From positions 1 through 64,000 of the forward strand of contig CANLWV010000010.1 in assembly GCA_947494965.1 (NCBI GenBank): a stretch of DNA of 64,000 nt. The letters run 5' to 3'. Source of the DNA: an uncultured Salinicoccus sp. GTDB lineage: Bacteria; Bacillota; Bacilli; Staphylococcales; Salinicoccaceae. The position numbers and the translations under genes are program-made. This document shows, in pieces, positions 17,792 to 25,996 of the stretch. Within the stretch, counting starts at the first letter, position 1. Each line of letters begins with the position of its first letter. The notes under the pieces were generated by a model. That model worked only from the letters and a program-made list of their open reading frames with translations, was not told the origin of the DNA and ran no database searches.

Positions 17792-18307
17792 TTATACGCT
17801 GCGGTATTCTTCATCATCTTCATCCACGATGCCGAACGCTTCTTCTTCAAGTTTCCGGTTGTAGAGGAAGAGTATGACTATAGCTGCGATACCGGCGGTT
17901 ACAAAGTTCAACAGTGCAAGCAGTGCTGCAGTGCCGATATTTTTCGTATATGCCGTAAATACCCCAAGAAAAGCAATGGACTCAATCAGCACATAGCTGA
18001 CTGCGATATCGCCGATGGAGAGTCCCATGATATATAGAACGATTCCGGCGATGGCGAATACGATACCGAGCGTCTTAGGCTCGAATCTTCCGCGGTCCAG
18101 AACATGTCCATCGAACATCTGTCCACCGAGGTAGAATGTCCCGAAAGGAACAAAGGCGAGTAACGGGATATCCAAGTTCTTCTTCTCAGCGATGCGGTAG
18201 AGGAAATAACCTTGCAACAACCATTTGACGATGCCGAGGAGAAACAGGAATAGCGCAAGTAATATTCCGATGATGGCGAGTCCTGCAAAAAGTCCGAACA
18301 ATTCCAT
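17792..18307 (-). CDS. Hypothetical polytopic membrane protein, 171 residues
   Basis: Predicted membrane segments at about 4-30, 42-60, 78-100, 104-120 and 124-150, then a soluble acidic tail (EEEAFGIVDEDDEEYRSV). No catalytic motif is seen. It lies upstream of, and in the same direction as, a second gene cluster of small membrane proteins but has its own start (AAGGATGTGAT before ATG). The family is not recognised. It could be a spore-free Firmicute relative of DUF-type envelope proteins; this is not testable by eye. Confidence 0.7.
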   Translation of the reverse strand: MELFGLFAGLAIIGILLALFLFLLGIVKWLLQGYFLYRIAEKKNLDIPLLAFVPFGTFYLGGQMFDGHVLDRGRFEPKTLGIVFAIAGIVLYIMGLSIGDIAVSYVLIESIAFLGVFTAYTKNIGTAALLALLNFVTAGIAAIVILFLYNRKLEEEAFGIVDEDDEEYRSV

Positions 18308-18362
18308 GTGAAATCACATCCTTTCTTAAATTATACCATAGGGGAAAGGTTCTATTGAAACG

Positions 18363-18390
18363 AAAAGCAGACCTGGGGTCTGCTTTTTTT
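18363..18390 (-). terminator. Terminator of the small TM2-like gene
   Basis: Arms AGCAGACC and GGTCTGCT around a 3-base loop; a T run follows on each strand. It lies directly after the stop codon at 18389. Confidence 0.8.
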
Positions 18391-18646
18391 ACATATTATA
18401 TTTACGGAAATTTCTTTTGTTTATCTTCTCGGCGCTGCGGTATGCATCGATGACTGCATAGAGCCATACGAGTGGCAGGAACAGGTAGCCGATCAGGATT
18501 ACTGTAAGAGCACCATTGATGAGCTGGAGGATCATAATGATGACCCCTTTTAAAATCTGCCCGTTGTAGATTTGTCCAAGGCCATTGATCAGAGCACTGA
18601 GTACTGCTGAAACACCTGGACTTTTTTGTGTAGGCAATGCATTCAC
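18389..18646 (-). CDS. Small TM2-like membrane protein, 85 residues
   Basis: Begins MNALPTQKSPGVSAVLSALINGLGQIYNGQ. The SPGV...GLGQIYNGQ pattern followed by two hydrophobic segments (about 35-50 and 52-68) and an AYRSAEKIN tail is typical of a large family of short TM2-like proteins that databases often mislabel as sugar permeases. The role is unknown. It lies 31 bases downstream of the MMPL gene in the same direction and may be the last gene of the marR-mmpL transcript. Confidence 0.75.
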   Translation of the reverse strand: MNALPTQKSPGVSAVLSALINGLGQIYNGQILKGVIIMILQLINGALTVILIGYLFLPLVWLYAVIDAYRSAEKINKRNFRKYNM

Positions 18647-18677
18647 TCCTATTTTTTGAGACTTTTATAATATACCC

Positions 18678-21320
18678 TTAATCTTCATCCCTAAACTTCT
18701 CTTCGCGTTCCCGTCCGCCAGGCATTCTGAATGGCCACCAGTTGCCGCGTCGGAAGGTGATGACGAACGCAGGGACCAGAAGGGGCAGTACAACGAATGC
18801 GTATAGCAACAGTGCGAATATGATGATGCTTGCGACTTGTATCAATATGATCATGCCAGAAGGCAGGAGTGCAGCAAATGTTCCGGACAGTATGATGACA
18901 GCAGTGATGACCACACCGCCCATACGCCTGATGGACTGTTCGATTGCGCCTCTGATAGTACGGTCTGCGAGTTCCTCCCTGAACCGGTCTATGATGAATA
19001 TTGAATAGTCGATGCCGAGCGCCGCGAATATGATCAGACTGAAGAATGGCACGGCCCAATTCAATTCGCCATATCCGAATAGGCCAAGTAGCCATTGTGT
19101 AATGGTTACTGATGCGAAGTAGGTGATGAATATCGAACTGATCATCGAAATTGGCAACACCAGGGATCTGAATATAACAGCCAAGATGACGAACAGGGTC
19201 ACGATAAAGATGGTGACAACCCGGTTATAGTCATCATTGGAGATTTGGTTCAAGTCCCGGTTCATGCTCGTTACTCCCGAGAAGTAGGACTCGGTCTCTT
19301 CCCTGTCAAGACGCTGCAGTTCCCCGTCTATCGTATCTTCGACCGAATTTAAAGTGTCCATGGCTTGATGACTATACGGATCGTCTTCCAGTATGACATT
19401 CATGATCAACGCTTCATTGTCACCGAAGGCATATTGATCGACTGCATCTTCGATATCCGGATTGTCGATGAATTCCTGAGGCACATGGACGCCTGTCTGA
19501 TCGACTGCTTCATTGTCATTGATTTCCGTCATCAGTGAAGATACATCTTCAAGCCCATCTTTGATTTCTCGGATGCCTTCTGAGGAGTCGGACAAGCCGT
19601 TGGCAAGTTCCGTCAATTGCTGACTGGCCGCTTCCTGCTGTGCGGTGATTTCTTCATTGGCTGCAGCAACTTCGTCCGACAATGTCGTCAAACCTTGCTG
19701 CACTTGACCCAATTGCTGTGCTGCCCCTTCGGCATCACCTGTTTGGGTCATATATTCAGTAATCTGGTCGAGGCTGCTGTTTATGTCTTCAATGCCGTCA
19801 CCGAGCGCAGAGAGGTCTCCGCCTTGTGTTTCAGTATTGCTCAGGTTGCTGCTCGCTTCATCCAGACCATCGGCTATTTCGGTCAGACCATCCTGCATAT
19901 CGGCGATGCCTTCATTCGCCTGTTCCAACTGGCTGCGGATATTGAGGTCTTCTATCGCTTCACCGGATGGGCGCGTGAGTGTCTGGACCTCCTTTACCCC
20001 ATCCAGATTTGAAACAGTGGAGGCCACAGCATCAAGTCTTGATAGGTTTTCCGACTTGAGCATATCTTCTCCCGTCGACAGGATGACTTTAACAGGGAAG
20101 AGTTGGCCTTCATCGAAGTTTTCACTTACAACATTAGTGGCATGGACAGTGGAATAATCGTCATCGAGCTCTTCGATGGCATCGAAATTGACTTCATCGT
20201 TATAGAACAGGGCGACCGCGATCAAGATCGCAAATACTGTGAAGATGATGCGTGTCGGATATTTCAATGAGAATATCCCGAGCGGTGTCCATAAGCGGCT
20301 CTCCTTGAATTCCGTCTTCTTGATGTTCGGCCAGAAGATATATCTGCCGAGCAGATACATGAGCACCGGCAATAGTGTAAAGAGAGCGAGCAGAAGGAAT
20401 ACTACCCCTAATGCCACGCCTACAGCTGAACGGTAGATTTCAAAGTTGGCGAAGTACAGGACACCGAATACGATGGCGCCTGAGAGGCCACTGATGAATA
20501 CAGTTTTACCAGCTGTGGAGAAAGTGCGTATGACTGCGTCATATTTATCATGATGTTCAAGTTCTTCTTTAAAACGGTTCAGCAGCAATATACAGTAGTC
20601 TGTACCGATACCGAACAGGATAACGATAAGGAAGCTCTGGGTCTGTGGCGAAATCGGAAAGCCGAACCATTCGACGAACCATGCAACGAAAGACTGGCCA
20701 ATCAGGTAGGCGATGCCGACAACCATTACAGGTACGAACGGAGTCACGACGGATCTGAACATGATCAACAGTACAGCAACTACTATAATCACTGTAAACA
20801 TTTCAGTGGATTGGATGCCTTCCATCGCATCTTGTTCGACTGTATTCTGGATGAGCTCATTTGAAGTCATGGATGTTTTTGCTTCAGTTGGGTTCGCTTC
20901 CTCGATTGAATCTGCGACATTGCCGATATCATCGACCGGACCTACATAATCCATCGGGATGATGGCGACACCATTATCTTCATTGATGAAATTTTCTTGC
21001 ACGTCATCCTCAAATTCGAATGGATTGACTACATTATCAACGTCATCCATAGATTTTATGTCTTCAATGTAATCGACGATATCCTCTTCGTTTGCAGAGA
21101 CTTTCCCCTCAAATTCGAGGACGAGTGACATTGATTCCTTATCCTGATCGTATTTTTCGAGGAATTGCCTGGCTTGTTCACTTGGTGAGTCGTCCGCTAG
21201 CTGGACGTCACCTTTTTCTGTTGCCAGTTGCGTCAAGTTAGGAGAGAGGATAAAAGTAGTGATGGCGAAAATCAGCATCAGTACGGTGACGGGCCATTTG
21301 AACTTAAGTATGTGTTTCAT
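18678..21320 (-). CDS. MMPL/RND family transporter
   Basis: An 880-residue membrane protein with two MMPL repeats. Each has one helix, a large extracellular domain and five more helices. The first repeat carries GIGTDYCILLLNRFKEE and the second AALGIDYSIFIIDRFREE, the Asp-containing proton-relay motifs of RND pumps. The second extracellular domain (about 455-620) is an extended coiled-coil-like region rich in Gln, Glu and Ser (for example IADMQDGLTEIADGLDEASS), like YdgH/YhgE-type Firmicute members. It likely exports lipids, peptides or drugs by proton motive force. Its start overlaps the end of the MarR regulator by 17 bases, so it is coupled to and probably controlled by that repressor. Confidence 0.9.
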   Translation of the reverse strand: MKHILKFKWPVTVLMLIFAITTFILSPNLTQLATEKGDVQLADDSPSEQARQFLEKYDQDKESMSLVLEFEGKVSANEEDIVDYIEDIKSMDDVDNVVNPFEFEDDVQENFINEDNGVAIIPMDYVGPVDDIGNVADSIEEANPTEAKTSMTSNELIQNTVEQDAMEGIQSTEMFTVIIVVAVLLIMFRSVVTPFVPVMVVGIAYLIGQSFVAWFVEWFGFPISPQTQSFLIVILFGIGTDYCILLLNRFKEELEHHDKYDAVIRTFSTAGKTVFISGLSGAIVFGVLYFANFEIYRSAVGVALGVVFLLLALFTLLPVLMYLLGRYIFWPNIKKTEFKESRLWTPLGIFSLKYPTRIIFTVFAILIAVALFYNDEVNFDAIEELDDDYSTVHATNVVSENFDEGQLFPVKVILSTGEDMLKSENLSRLDAVASTVSNLDGVKEVQTLTRPSGEAIEDLNIRSQLEQANEGIADMQDGLTEIADGLDEASSNLSNTETQGGDLSALGDGIEDINSSLDQITEYMTQTGDAEGAAQQLGQVQQGLTTLSDEVAAANEEITAQQEAASQQLTELANGLSDSSEGIREIKDGLEDVSSLMTEINDNEAVDQTGVHVPQEFIDNPDIEDAVDQYAFGDNEALIMNVILEDDPYSHQAMDTLNSVEDTIDGELQRLDREETESYFSGVTSMNRDLNQISNDDYNRVVTIFIVTLFVILAVIFRSLVLPISMISSIFITYFASVTITQWLLGLFGYGELNWAVPFFSLIIFAALGIDYSIFIIDRFREELADRTIRGAIEQSIRRMGGVVITAVIILSGTFAALLPSGMIILIQVASIIIFALLLYAFVVLPLLVPAFVITFRRGNWWPFRMPGGREREEKFRDED

Positions 21321-21768
21321 CGGGGGTGCCTCCTGGTATATATTTCAAAATTGTCATGGTCGCGTGATAGAGCTGTTCTTCTTCTTCTTTCGTCAATATG
21401 CCAATATCAGTCGTGATTTTATGATGGATTTTATCCAGAAATTCCTCCACCAGTTGCTCGGACTCTTTGGTCATATAGATCAACTTCGATCTTTTGTCGT
21501 TGGTCATCTTGTTGCTTTCGCTCCTGACCAGATTCTTCTGGATCAGTTTCTTTACTGTGTGTGTGATGGCACTGCGCTGTACATTAAGTTCCAATGCCAG
21601 GTCCGAGGGGGTGGCATGCCCGTTCAGGTAAATGAACTGCATGATATCCATCTGGGTTTTTGATATGTGCATACGGGTTATCGAGTCGGTGACATCATTG
21701 AATACTTTTGTGTAGCCGTAACCATAGATGAGCTTGAGGTTATGTATAACATCACTTTTTTTGGCCAT
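21304..21768 (-). CDS. MarR family transcriptional regulator
   Basis: A 154-residue winged-helix dimer. The DNA-binding helix-turn-helix is around HATPSDLALELNVQRSAITHTVKKL, followed by the wing NKMTNDKRSKLIYMT with the conserved Asp-Lys-Arg. The start is set at 21768, behind GGAGGGGTGG; an upstream in-frame ATG adds 18 residues without a ribosome-binding site. MarR proteins respond to small phenolics, oxidants or drugs and usually repress the neighbouring pump. Here the MMPL gene overlaps its 3' end, and a TTTAGT-N7-ACTAAA dyad lies just upstream of the start. Confidence 0.9.
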   Translation of the reverse strand: MAKKSDVIHNLKLIYGYGYTKVFNDVTDSITRMHISKTQMDIMQFIYLNGHATPSDLALELNVQRSAITHTVKKLIQKNLVRSESNKMTNDKRSKLIYMTKESEQLVEEFLDKIHHKITTDIGILTKEEEEQLYHATMTILKYIPGGTPDETHT

Positions 21769-21786
21769 ATTTCCACCCCTCCTCAT

Positions 21787-21805
21787 TTTAGTTGAGAGTA
21801 CTAAA
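21787..21805. promoter_or_regulatory. Candidate MarR operator
   Basis: Inverted repeat TTTAGT-N7-ACTAAA, ending 19 bases upstream of the marR start codon. The A/T-rich dyad length fits MarR-type sites and suggests autoregulation of the marR-mmpL operon. Confidence 0.45.
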
Positions 21806-21884
21806 CCAATCGAAGACTTCAACAGTCTACCATGTAATAAAGGGTAGGGTCAAAGTATATGATGTGACAGTTTTAAGAATAGAA

Positions 21885-21910
21885 AAAGGACCTCCGTGGA
21901 GGTCCTTTCG
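21885..21910 (-). terminator. Catalase gene terminator
   Basis: AAAGGACCTCC-GT-GGAGGTCCTTT with a T run on the minus strand, just after the catalase stop codon. Confidence 0.85.
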
Positions 21911-21917
21911 AAAATTA

Positions 21918-23912
21918 TTACCTGTCCCAGATGCGGTGCGATTTTACATCTTCCAAGTATTGCTCAAGGTTCTCTTCAATATTCGTAACACCCTTATCAT
22001 CACCTGTGAATGAGAGCGCCTTGAATATATCGTCACCCTCTGTACTGAAGCCGATCGCCTTCTTATGCTTGAATGCAATCTCGAGGTTTTCTATGGCTTC
22101 AGGATGCAGGTTCTCCTGTCCTTTCAAAACGATCACAGCATCGAAAAGTACCGAATGGACCGTATCGAACGTTTCCGTCATGACATCATCGCCTATTTTA
22201 CGGATTTTATCAGAGATGAAAGTGACTGCCGTACCCTTATCTTCCAATTTTTGCTGTAGGGTCAACATTTTTTCTGTCGGTACATCGGGCGTTATCATGA
22301 TGCCGATTTCGCGCGTTTCAAGAGATGAAGGTGTGTTCGCCATACTGAGCGCTGGAGAACTTTTTTCATAGTTTGATTCTTCTATCGTATCAGGCAGTTC
22401 GACCCCTATTTTATCCACTACGTATTCAGTCATTTCCCGATCGATTGGATTTAGGAGGTTGTTTACGGCATTCTGCCTGACGCCGAGATCCTTACATTTT
22501 CCGAGTTCAAAGCTGAAGGCATCAAATATATGCTGCTTCTCATGTTCTGTCATGGAGTTGAGGAACATTTTCGCCTGGCTGAAGTGGTCTTTGAAACTCT
22601 CGCTCCGTGCCCTGATTTTACGGCCTTCAACTTTCTCGTCATAGTGCTCATAACCGCCCTCTTCCGGAGATGCCGGTTCCGGTTGATTGTTATTGAGGTA
22701 GTTCTTGTGATAGGAAGTCTGGCCCTTCGTAACATTCATCTGGTTGTAACCTTCTCTTTGGTTGTTTGCGAATGGGCAGATTGGTCGGTTGATTGGGATC
22801 TGATGGAAGTTCGGCCCACCAAGACGGATCAACTGCGTATCGGTATAGGAGAAGAGTCTGCCCTGGAGAAGCGGGTCATTCGAGAAATCGATGCCCGGCA
22901 CAACATGTCCTGGGTGGAAAGCGACCTGTTCCGTCTCTGCAAAATAGTCGTCGACATTTTGATCCAATGTCATCTTCCCTACAATCTGGACGGGAACATC
23001 TTCCTCAGGCCATATTTTGGTAGGATCCAAAACATCGAAATCCATATTGAATTCATCTTCCTCTGGAATCAGCTGCATGCCAAGTTCAAATTCAACCGCA
23101 TTGCCTTTATTGATGTTTTCCCATAGATCTTGGCGGTGGAAGTCCATATTCTTTCCGTTGATGAGTTGGGCTTCGTCCCATACCACCTGATGCGTGCCCA
23201 ATTTCGGTTTCCAGTGGAACTTGACGAAATGACTCTTGCCTTCAGCATTCACCAGTCTGAATGTGTGAACACCGAACCCTTCCATCATCCTTAGACTTCT
23301 CGGGATGGCGCGGTCGCTCATCAACCACATCACCATATGGGCGCTCTCGGTATTTTGGGAAACCCAATCCCAGAATGTATCGTGGGCGGATGCTGCCTGC
23401 GGCATTTCATTATGTGGTTCAGGCTTTACAGCATGGACCATATCTGGAAATTTGATGGCATCCTGCATGAAGAAGACCGGCATATTATTTCCGACAAGAT
23501 CGAAGTTGCCTTCTTCCGTATAGAATTTTGTTGCAAACCCGCGGACATCACGCGGAATGTCCATGGAACCACGGTTTCCGGCAACCGTTGAAAATCTTAC
23601 GAAGACAGGTGTCCTTCTGCTCGTATCAGTGAAGAGGCCGGCCTTTGTATATTTTTCCAGTGATTCATACAGTTCGAATTCACCATGGACCCCGAACCCT
23701 CTGGCGTGGACTACACGTTCAGGGATACGCTCGTGGTCGAAATGCGTCATCTTTTCGCGGAAATGGAAATCTTCCATCAATGTAGGACCGCGTTCACCCG
23801 CTTTCAGGGAGAATTCATCCTCGCTGACCTTAAGTCCTTGATTCGTTGTCATATGTGCTTTTTTGGTATTGTCGATTGTGTTCTTCTGGAGATCTTCCTT
23901 CTTCTTGTTCAT
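21918..23912 (-). CDS. katE: Large-subunit (clade 2) catalase
   Basis: A 664-residue haem catalase that dismutates hydrogen peroxide. The core has the distal His (about 69, RVVHARGFG), the distal Asn (about 142, FDLVGNNMPVF) and the proximal haem-ligand Tyr (RLFSYTDTQ, about 356). Beyond about residue 510 a C-terminal flavodoxin/GATase-like domain (REIGIMITPDVPTEKML onward) marks the large, HPII/KatE type rather than the roughly 500-residue KatA usual in staphylococci. It carries an N-terminal charged extension. AAGGAGG lies about 11 bases before the ATG. It is monocistronic. I found no PerR box (TTATAAT-N-ATTATAA) upstream; a GCATGC dyad lies in the promoter region instead. Confidence 0.93.
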   Translation of the reverse strand: MNKKKEDLQKNTIDNTKKAHMTTNQGLKVSEDEFSLKAGERGPTLMEDFHFREKMTHFDHERIPERVVHARGFGVHGEFELYESLEKYTKAGLFTDTSRRTPVFVRFSTVAGNRGSMDIPRDVRGFATKFYTEEGNFDLVGNNMPVFFMQDAIKFPDMVHAVKPEPHNEMPQAASAHDTFWDWVSQNTESAHMVMWLMSDRAIPRSLRMMEGFGVHTFRLVNAEGKSHFVKFHWKPKLGTHQVVWDEAQLINGKNMDFHRQDLWENINKGNAVEFELGMQLIPEEDEFNMDFDVLDPTKIWPEEDVPVQIVGKMTLDQNVDDYFAETEQVAFHPGHVVPGIDFSNDPLLQGRLFSYTDTQLIRLGGPNFHQIPINRPICPFANNQREGYNQMNVTKGQTSYHKNYLNNNQPEPASPEEGGYEHYDEKVEGRKIRARSESFKDHFSQAKMFLNSMTEHEKQHIFDAFSFELGKCKDLGVRQNAVNNLLNPIDREMTEYVVDKIGVELPDTIEESNYEKSSPALSMANTPSSLETREIGIMITPDVPTEKMLTLQQKLEDKGTAVTFISDKIRKIGDDVMTETFDTVHSVLFDAVIVLKGQENLHPEAIENLEIAFKHKKAIGFSTEGDDIFKALSFTGDDKGVTNIEENLEQYLEDVKSHRIWDR

Positions 23913-23974
23913 TATTGGTCATGCCTCCTTGAAAGATTGAATTGACTACCTTACACACCTACTATAGCAACCCC

Positions 23975-23991
23975 GCATGCGCTTTGCATGC
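23975..23991. promoter_or_regulatory. GCATGC inverted repeat upstream of the catalase gene
   Basis: GCATGC-GCTTT-GCATGC, about 65 bases upstream of the catalase start, next to a possible -10 (TATAGT on the minus strand at about 23963). Its role is unknown. Confidence 0.25.
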
Positions 23992-24033
23992 ATTTACTGT
24001 ATCGGGTTTTTTCGTGTTCCAAGCGGGTATAAT

Positions 24034-24065
24034 AAAAGGTCGTGCACATTTTGGCACGACCTTTT
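24034..24065 (-). terminator. Terminator of the mannitol operon relic
   Basis: AAAAGGTCGTGC and GCACGACCTTTT with an 8-base loop, directly behind the mtlD-derived stop codon at 24068. The original operon terminator seems intact. Confidence 0.85.
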
Positions 24066-24067
24066 AT

Positions 24068-24791
24068 TTAAAGATACTCTTCAATTTTCTGTATCAATTC
24101 ATCGTTGAGATTGCTGTGGTTGGCGAGGAACGTCTCTAATCCCAACTGTGCAATTTGCTCATCTCTTTCTTTGACTTCCGGATCATCGGGGTTATTGAAT
24201 TCCAGTGCATACACAGCAAGTTCTAAGAGGGCATTGTGGTTGAGATTGTTCTTCTCCAAGTAGATTAGTGGCTTCATGATGCGATCGCCCGCGCTTAGCT
24301 TGCGCATCACACCACGTCCCACACGATCCAAATCATCTGACAGGTGGGGATTTTTGAACCGCGCAATGATTTTTTCTATATATGAGAGCTGCTGTGCCTC
24401 CGTGAAATCGTAATTTGAAGTCAGATAGAGCATTGTTTCATTCAGGACATTCCTGAGGAATGCTTTGACTTTTCCATTGGCCATCGCCTCGGCTACAGTT
24501 TTGAAGCCAAGGGTCTTGCCATAATAGGCTATCGCTGCATGACCGGTATTGACCGTAAACAGTTTGCGTTCGATAAAGGGCATCAGATCTTCTACATAAG
24601 TGACCCCATCCAGTCTCGCCTCTCCTATCCAGCTCATCAGTATGCTTCAAGATTTCCTTTTTAAGTGTATCTGTGGCAAGGATGGCGTTTTCGCAGGCAA
24701 TGAATGCAGCGATGTTCGGCATGATCATACTGCTTAAAAATGAACCGAAAGCTTGAACTTTACGTGAAAGACCTTTTTTTTCTTCAGACAT
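24068..24791 (-). pseudogene. mtlA'-'mtlD fusion relic of a mannitol operon
   Basis: The 5' part (ATG 24791, strong AGGGGTGG) reads MSEEKKGLSRKVQAFGSF...MPNIAAFIA, the first ~30 residues of mannitol PTS permease MtlA. It then runs without a break into CENAILATDTLKKEIL, the middle of mannitol-1-phosphate 5-dehydrogenase MtlD. After about 18 MtlD residues a second deletion removes the SAVDRIVP region and shifts the frame. The remaining frame (24637 to 24068) carries the MtlD C-terminal domain from LDGVTYVEDLMPFIERKLFTVNTGHA to the natural end. The MtlD NAD-binding domain, most of MtlA and any mtlR/mtlF between them are gone. The relic cannot encode a working enzyme or permease. Family placement is from recognised motifs. 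Confidence 0.85.
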
Positions 24792-24844
24792 TAAAGCCAC
24801 CCCTTTTTAGATGATTTATAGTATAACTAAATCATAAGGCGAAA

Positions 24845-24858
24845 AGGTAACGCTTACA
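24845..24858. promoter_or_regulatory. cre-like site upstream of the mtl relic
   Basis: On the minus strand TGTAAGCGTTACCT resembles the catabolite-responsive element (TGWAARCGNWNNCA type) with about two mismatches at the 3' end. It lies about 55 bases before the relic start codon, where CcpA control of mannitol genes is expected. Confidence 0.4.
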
Positions 24859-24876
24859 ATATAAACAAAACGCAGC

Positions 24877-24899
24877 TTTGGCACACTGATATTGCCAAA
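24877..24899. promoter_or_regulatory. MtlR-operator-like dyad upstream of the mtl relic
   Basis: Inverted repeat TTTGGCA-N9-TGCCAAA; written out, TTGGCACA-N5-ATTGCCAA resembles the MtlR site of bacilli (TTGNCACA-N4-TGTGNCAA) apart from two mismatches and one extra spacer base. It lies about 90 bases before the relic. It is likely a fossil of mannitol control, although it could also act on the divergent rarD gene. Confidence 0.4.
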
Positions 24900-25006
24900 A
24901 TATATGTTAATGATCAATGGATGAAGGATGGCGTGGTATAATTGTTTGGATATTCGAGTATGGTGGGGTCATATGCAAAAGGAGAATAGTAAAAGGGGTG
25001 GTCGGT

Positions 25007-25924
25007 ATGGAAAGCAGTAAAAAGGGAGCATTGTTTGCCCTGAGTGCCTATCTGATATGGGGGTTTCTGCCCATATATTGGAAGCAGTTGGAACATGTTT
25101 CTTCGTACGAAGTCATTGCTCACCGCGTATTCTGGTCGTTCATCTTCATGATTGTATTCATCCTCGCGACGAACCGTATGCATCTTTTCTATAAAGATCT
25201 GAAGTTCATATTCCGGGACAAAAAGAAAGTGGCGGCATTATTCGCTGCCTCAGTAGTCATCACCTCCAACTGGCTGCTATATATCATTGCAGTCAACAGT
25301 GGCCATATATTGGATGCGAGCCTCGGCTATTACATAAATCCCCTCATAAGCATTCTCATCGGGTTCGCAGTTCTTGGGGAACGATTTTCAAAATCTCAAT
25401 GGGTCGCCATCATAATCGTCTTTCTGGGAGTCGCCTACATGACGGTAGGTCTGGGTTCTGCGCCGTGGATATCACTTTTCCTGGCTCTGTCCTTCAGTAT
25501 CTACGGATTAATCAAAAAAGTAGTCAATATGGATGCCGTCTTTGCTATGGCTGTGGAAACTTTTGTTTTGGCGCCGGTGGCGCTATTCTATATCCTATTC
25601 CTTGAAGTCGGCGGGGAGGGGCATTTCGGATTCGATCAGGATAGCCTGGTCATGATGGGGACAGGCGTCGTCACTGCCGTACCATTGTTGCTGTTCTCGA
25701 TCGGTGCACAGCGTATCCGACTGTCCCTAGTGGGTATACTTCAGTATTTTGCACCGACTGTAATGCTTCTGCTTGGGGTCTTCATGTATGGTGAGGCATT
25801 TACCCGCATACATGGTGTCGCCTATATATTGATATGGGGCGGGCTCGGGCTGTATACATTCACCCGCTTCAAGGAAATGCGGCGGGACACAGGACGCAAG
25901 CCGAGACGGCGCGTCACGCACTAG
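25007..25924 (+). CDS. rarD: RarD, EamA/DMT superfamily transporter
   Basis: A 305-residue protein with about ten membrane helices in two EamA repeats. It starts MESSKKGALFALSAYLIWGFLPIYWK, the RarD signature (WGxxPxYWK), and includes NWLLYIIAVNSGHILDASLGYYINPL. RarD homologues are proposed metabolite or chloramphenicol-type exporters; the substrate is unknown. The ATG at 25007 follows AGGGGTGG; the longer frame from 24917 has no homology and lacks a ribosome-binding site. It is divergent from the mtl relic, with about 215 bases between them. Confidence 0.9.
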   Translation: MESSKKGALFALSAYLIWGFLPIYWKQLEHVSSYEVIAHRVFWSFIFMIVFILATNRMHLFYKDLKFIFRDKKKVAALFAASVVITSNWLLYIIAVNSGHILDASLGYYINPLISILIGFAVLGERFSKSQWVAIIIVFLGVAYMTVGLGSAPWISLFLALSFSIYGLIKKVVNMDAVFAMAVETFVLAPVALFYILFLEVGGEGHFGFDQDSLVMMGTGVVTAVPLLLFSIGAQRIRLSLVGILQYFAPTVMLLLGVFMYGEAFTRIHGVAYILIWGGLGLYTFTRFKEMRRDTGRKPRRRVTH

Positions 25925-25996
25925 CATATTGTTAGGGGAAGCATCTATAGTCATGATATGATTTATTGAAAATGAGTTTTCTAAGGAGTAGGGGAT

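Noticed and set aside
22530-23126. 198-codon plus-strand frame
   Set aside because: Antisense to the catalase core; no domain and no ribosome-binding site.
24438-24800. 120-codon ORF as an independent small gene
   Set aside because: Its parts are MtlA and MtlD sequence joined by deletion, and its last 40 codons are out of frame MtlD DNA. It is kept as part of the pseudogene.
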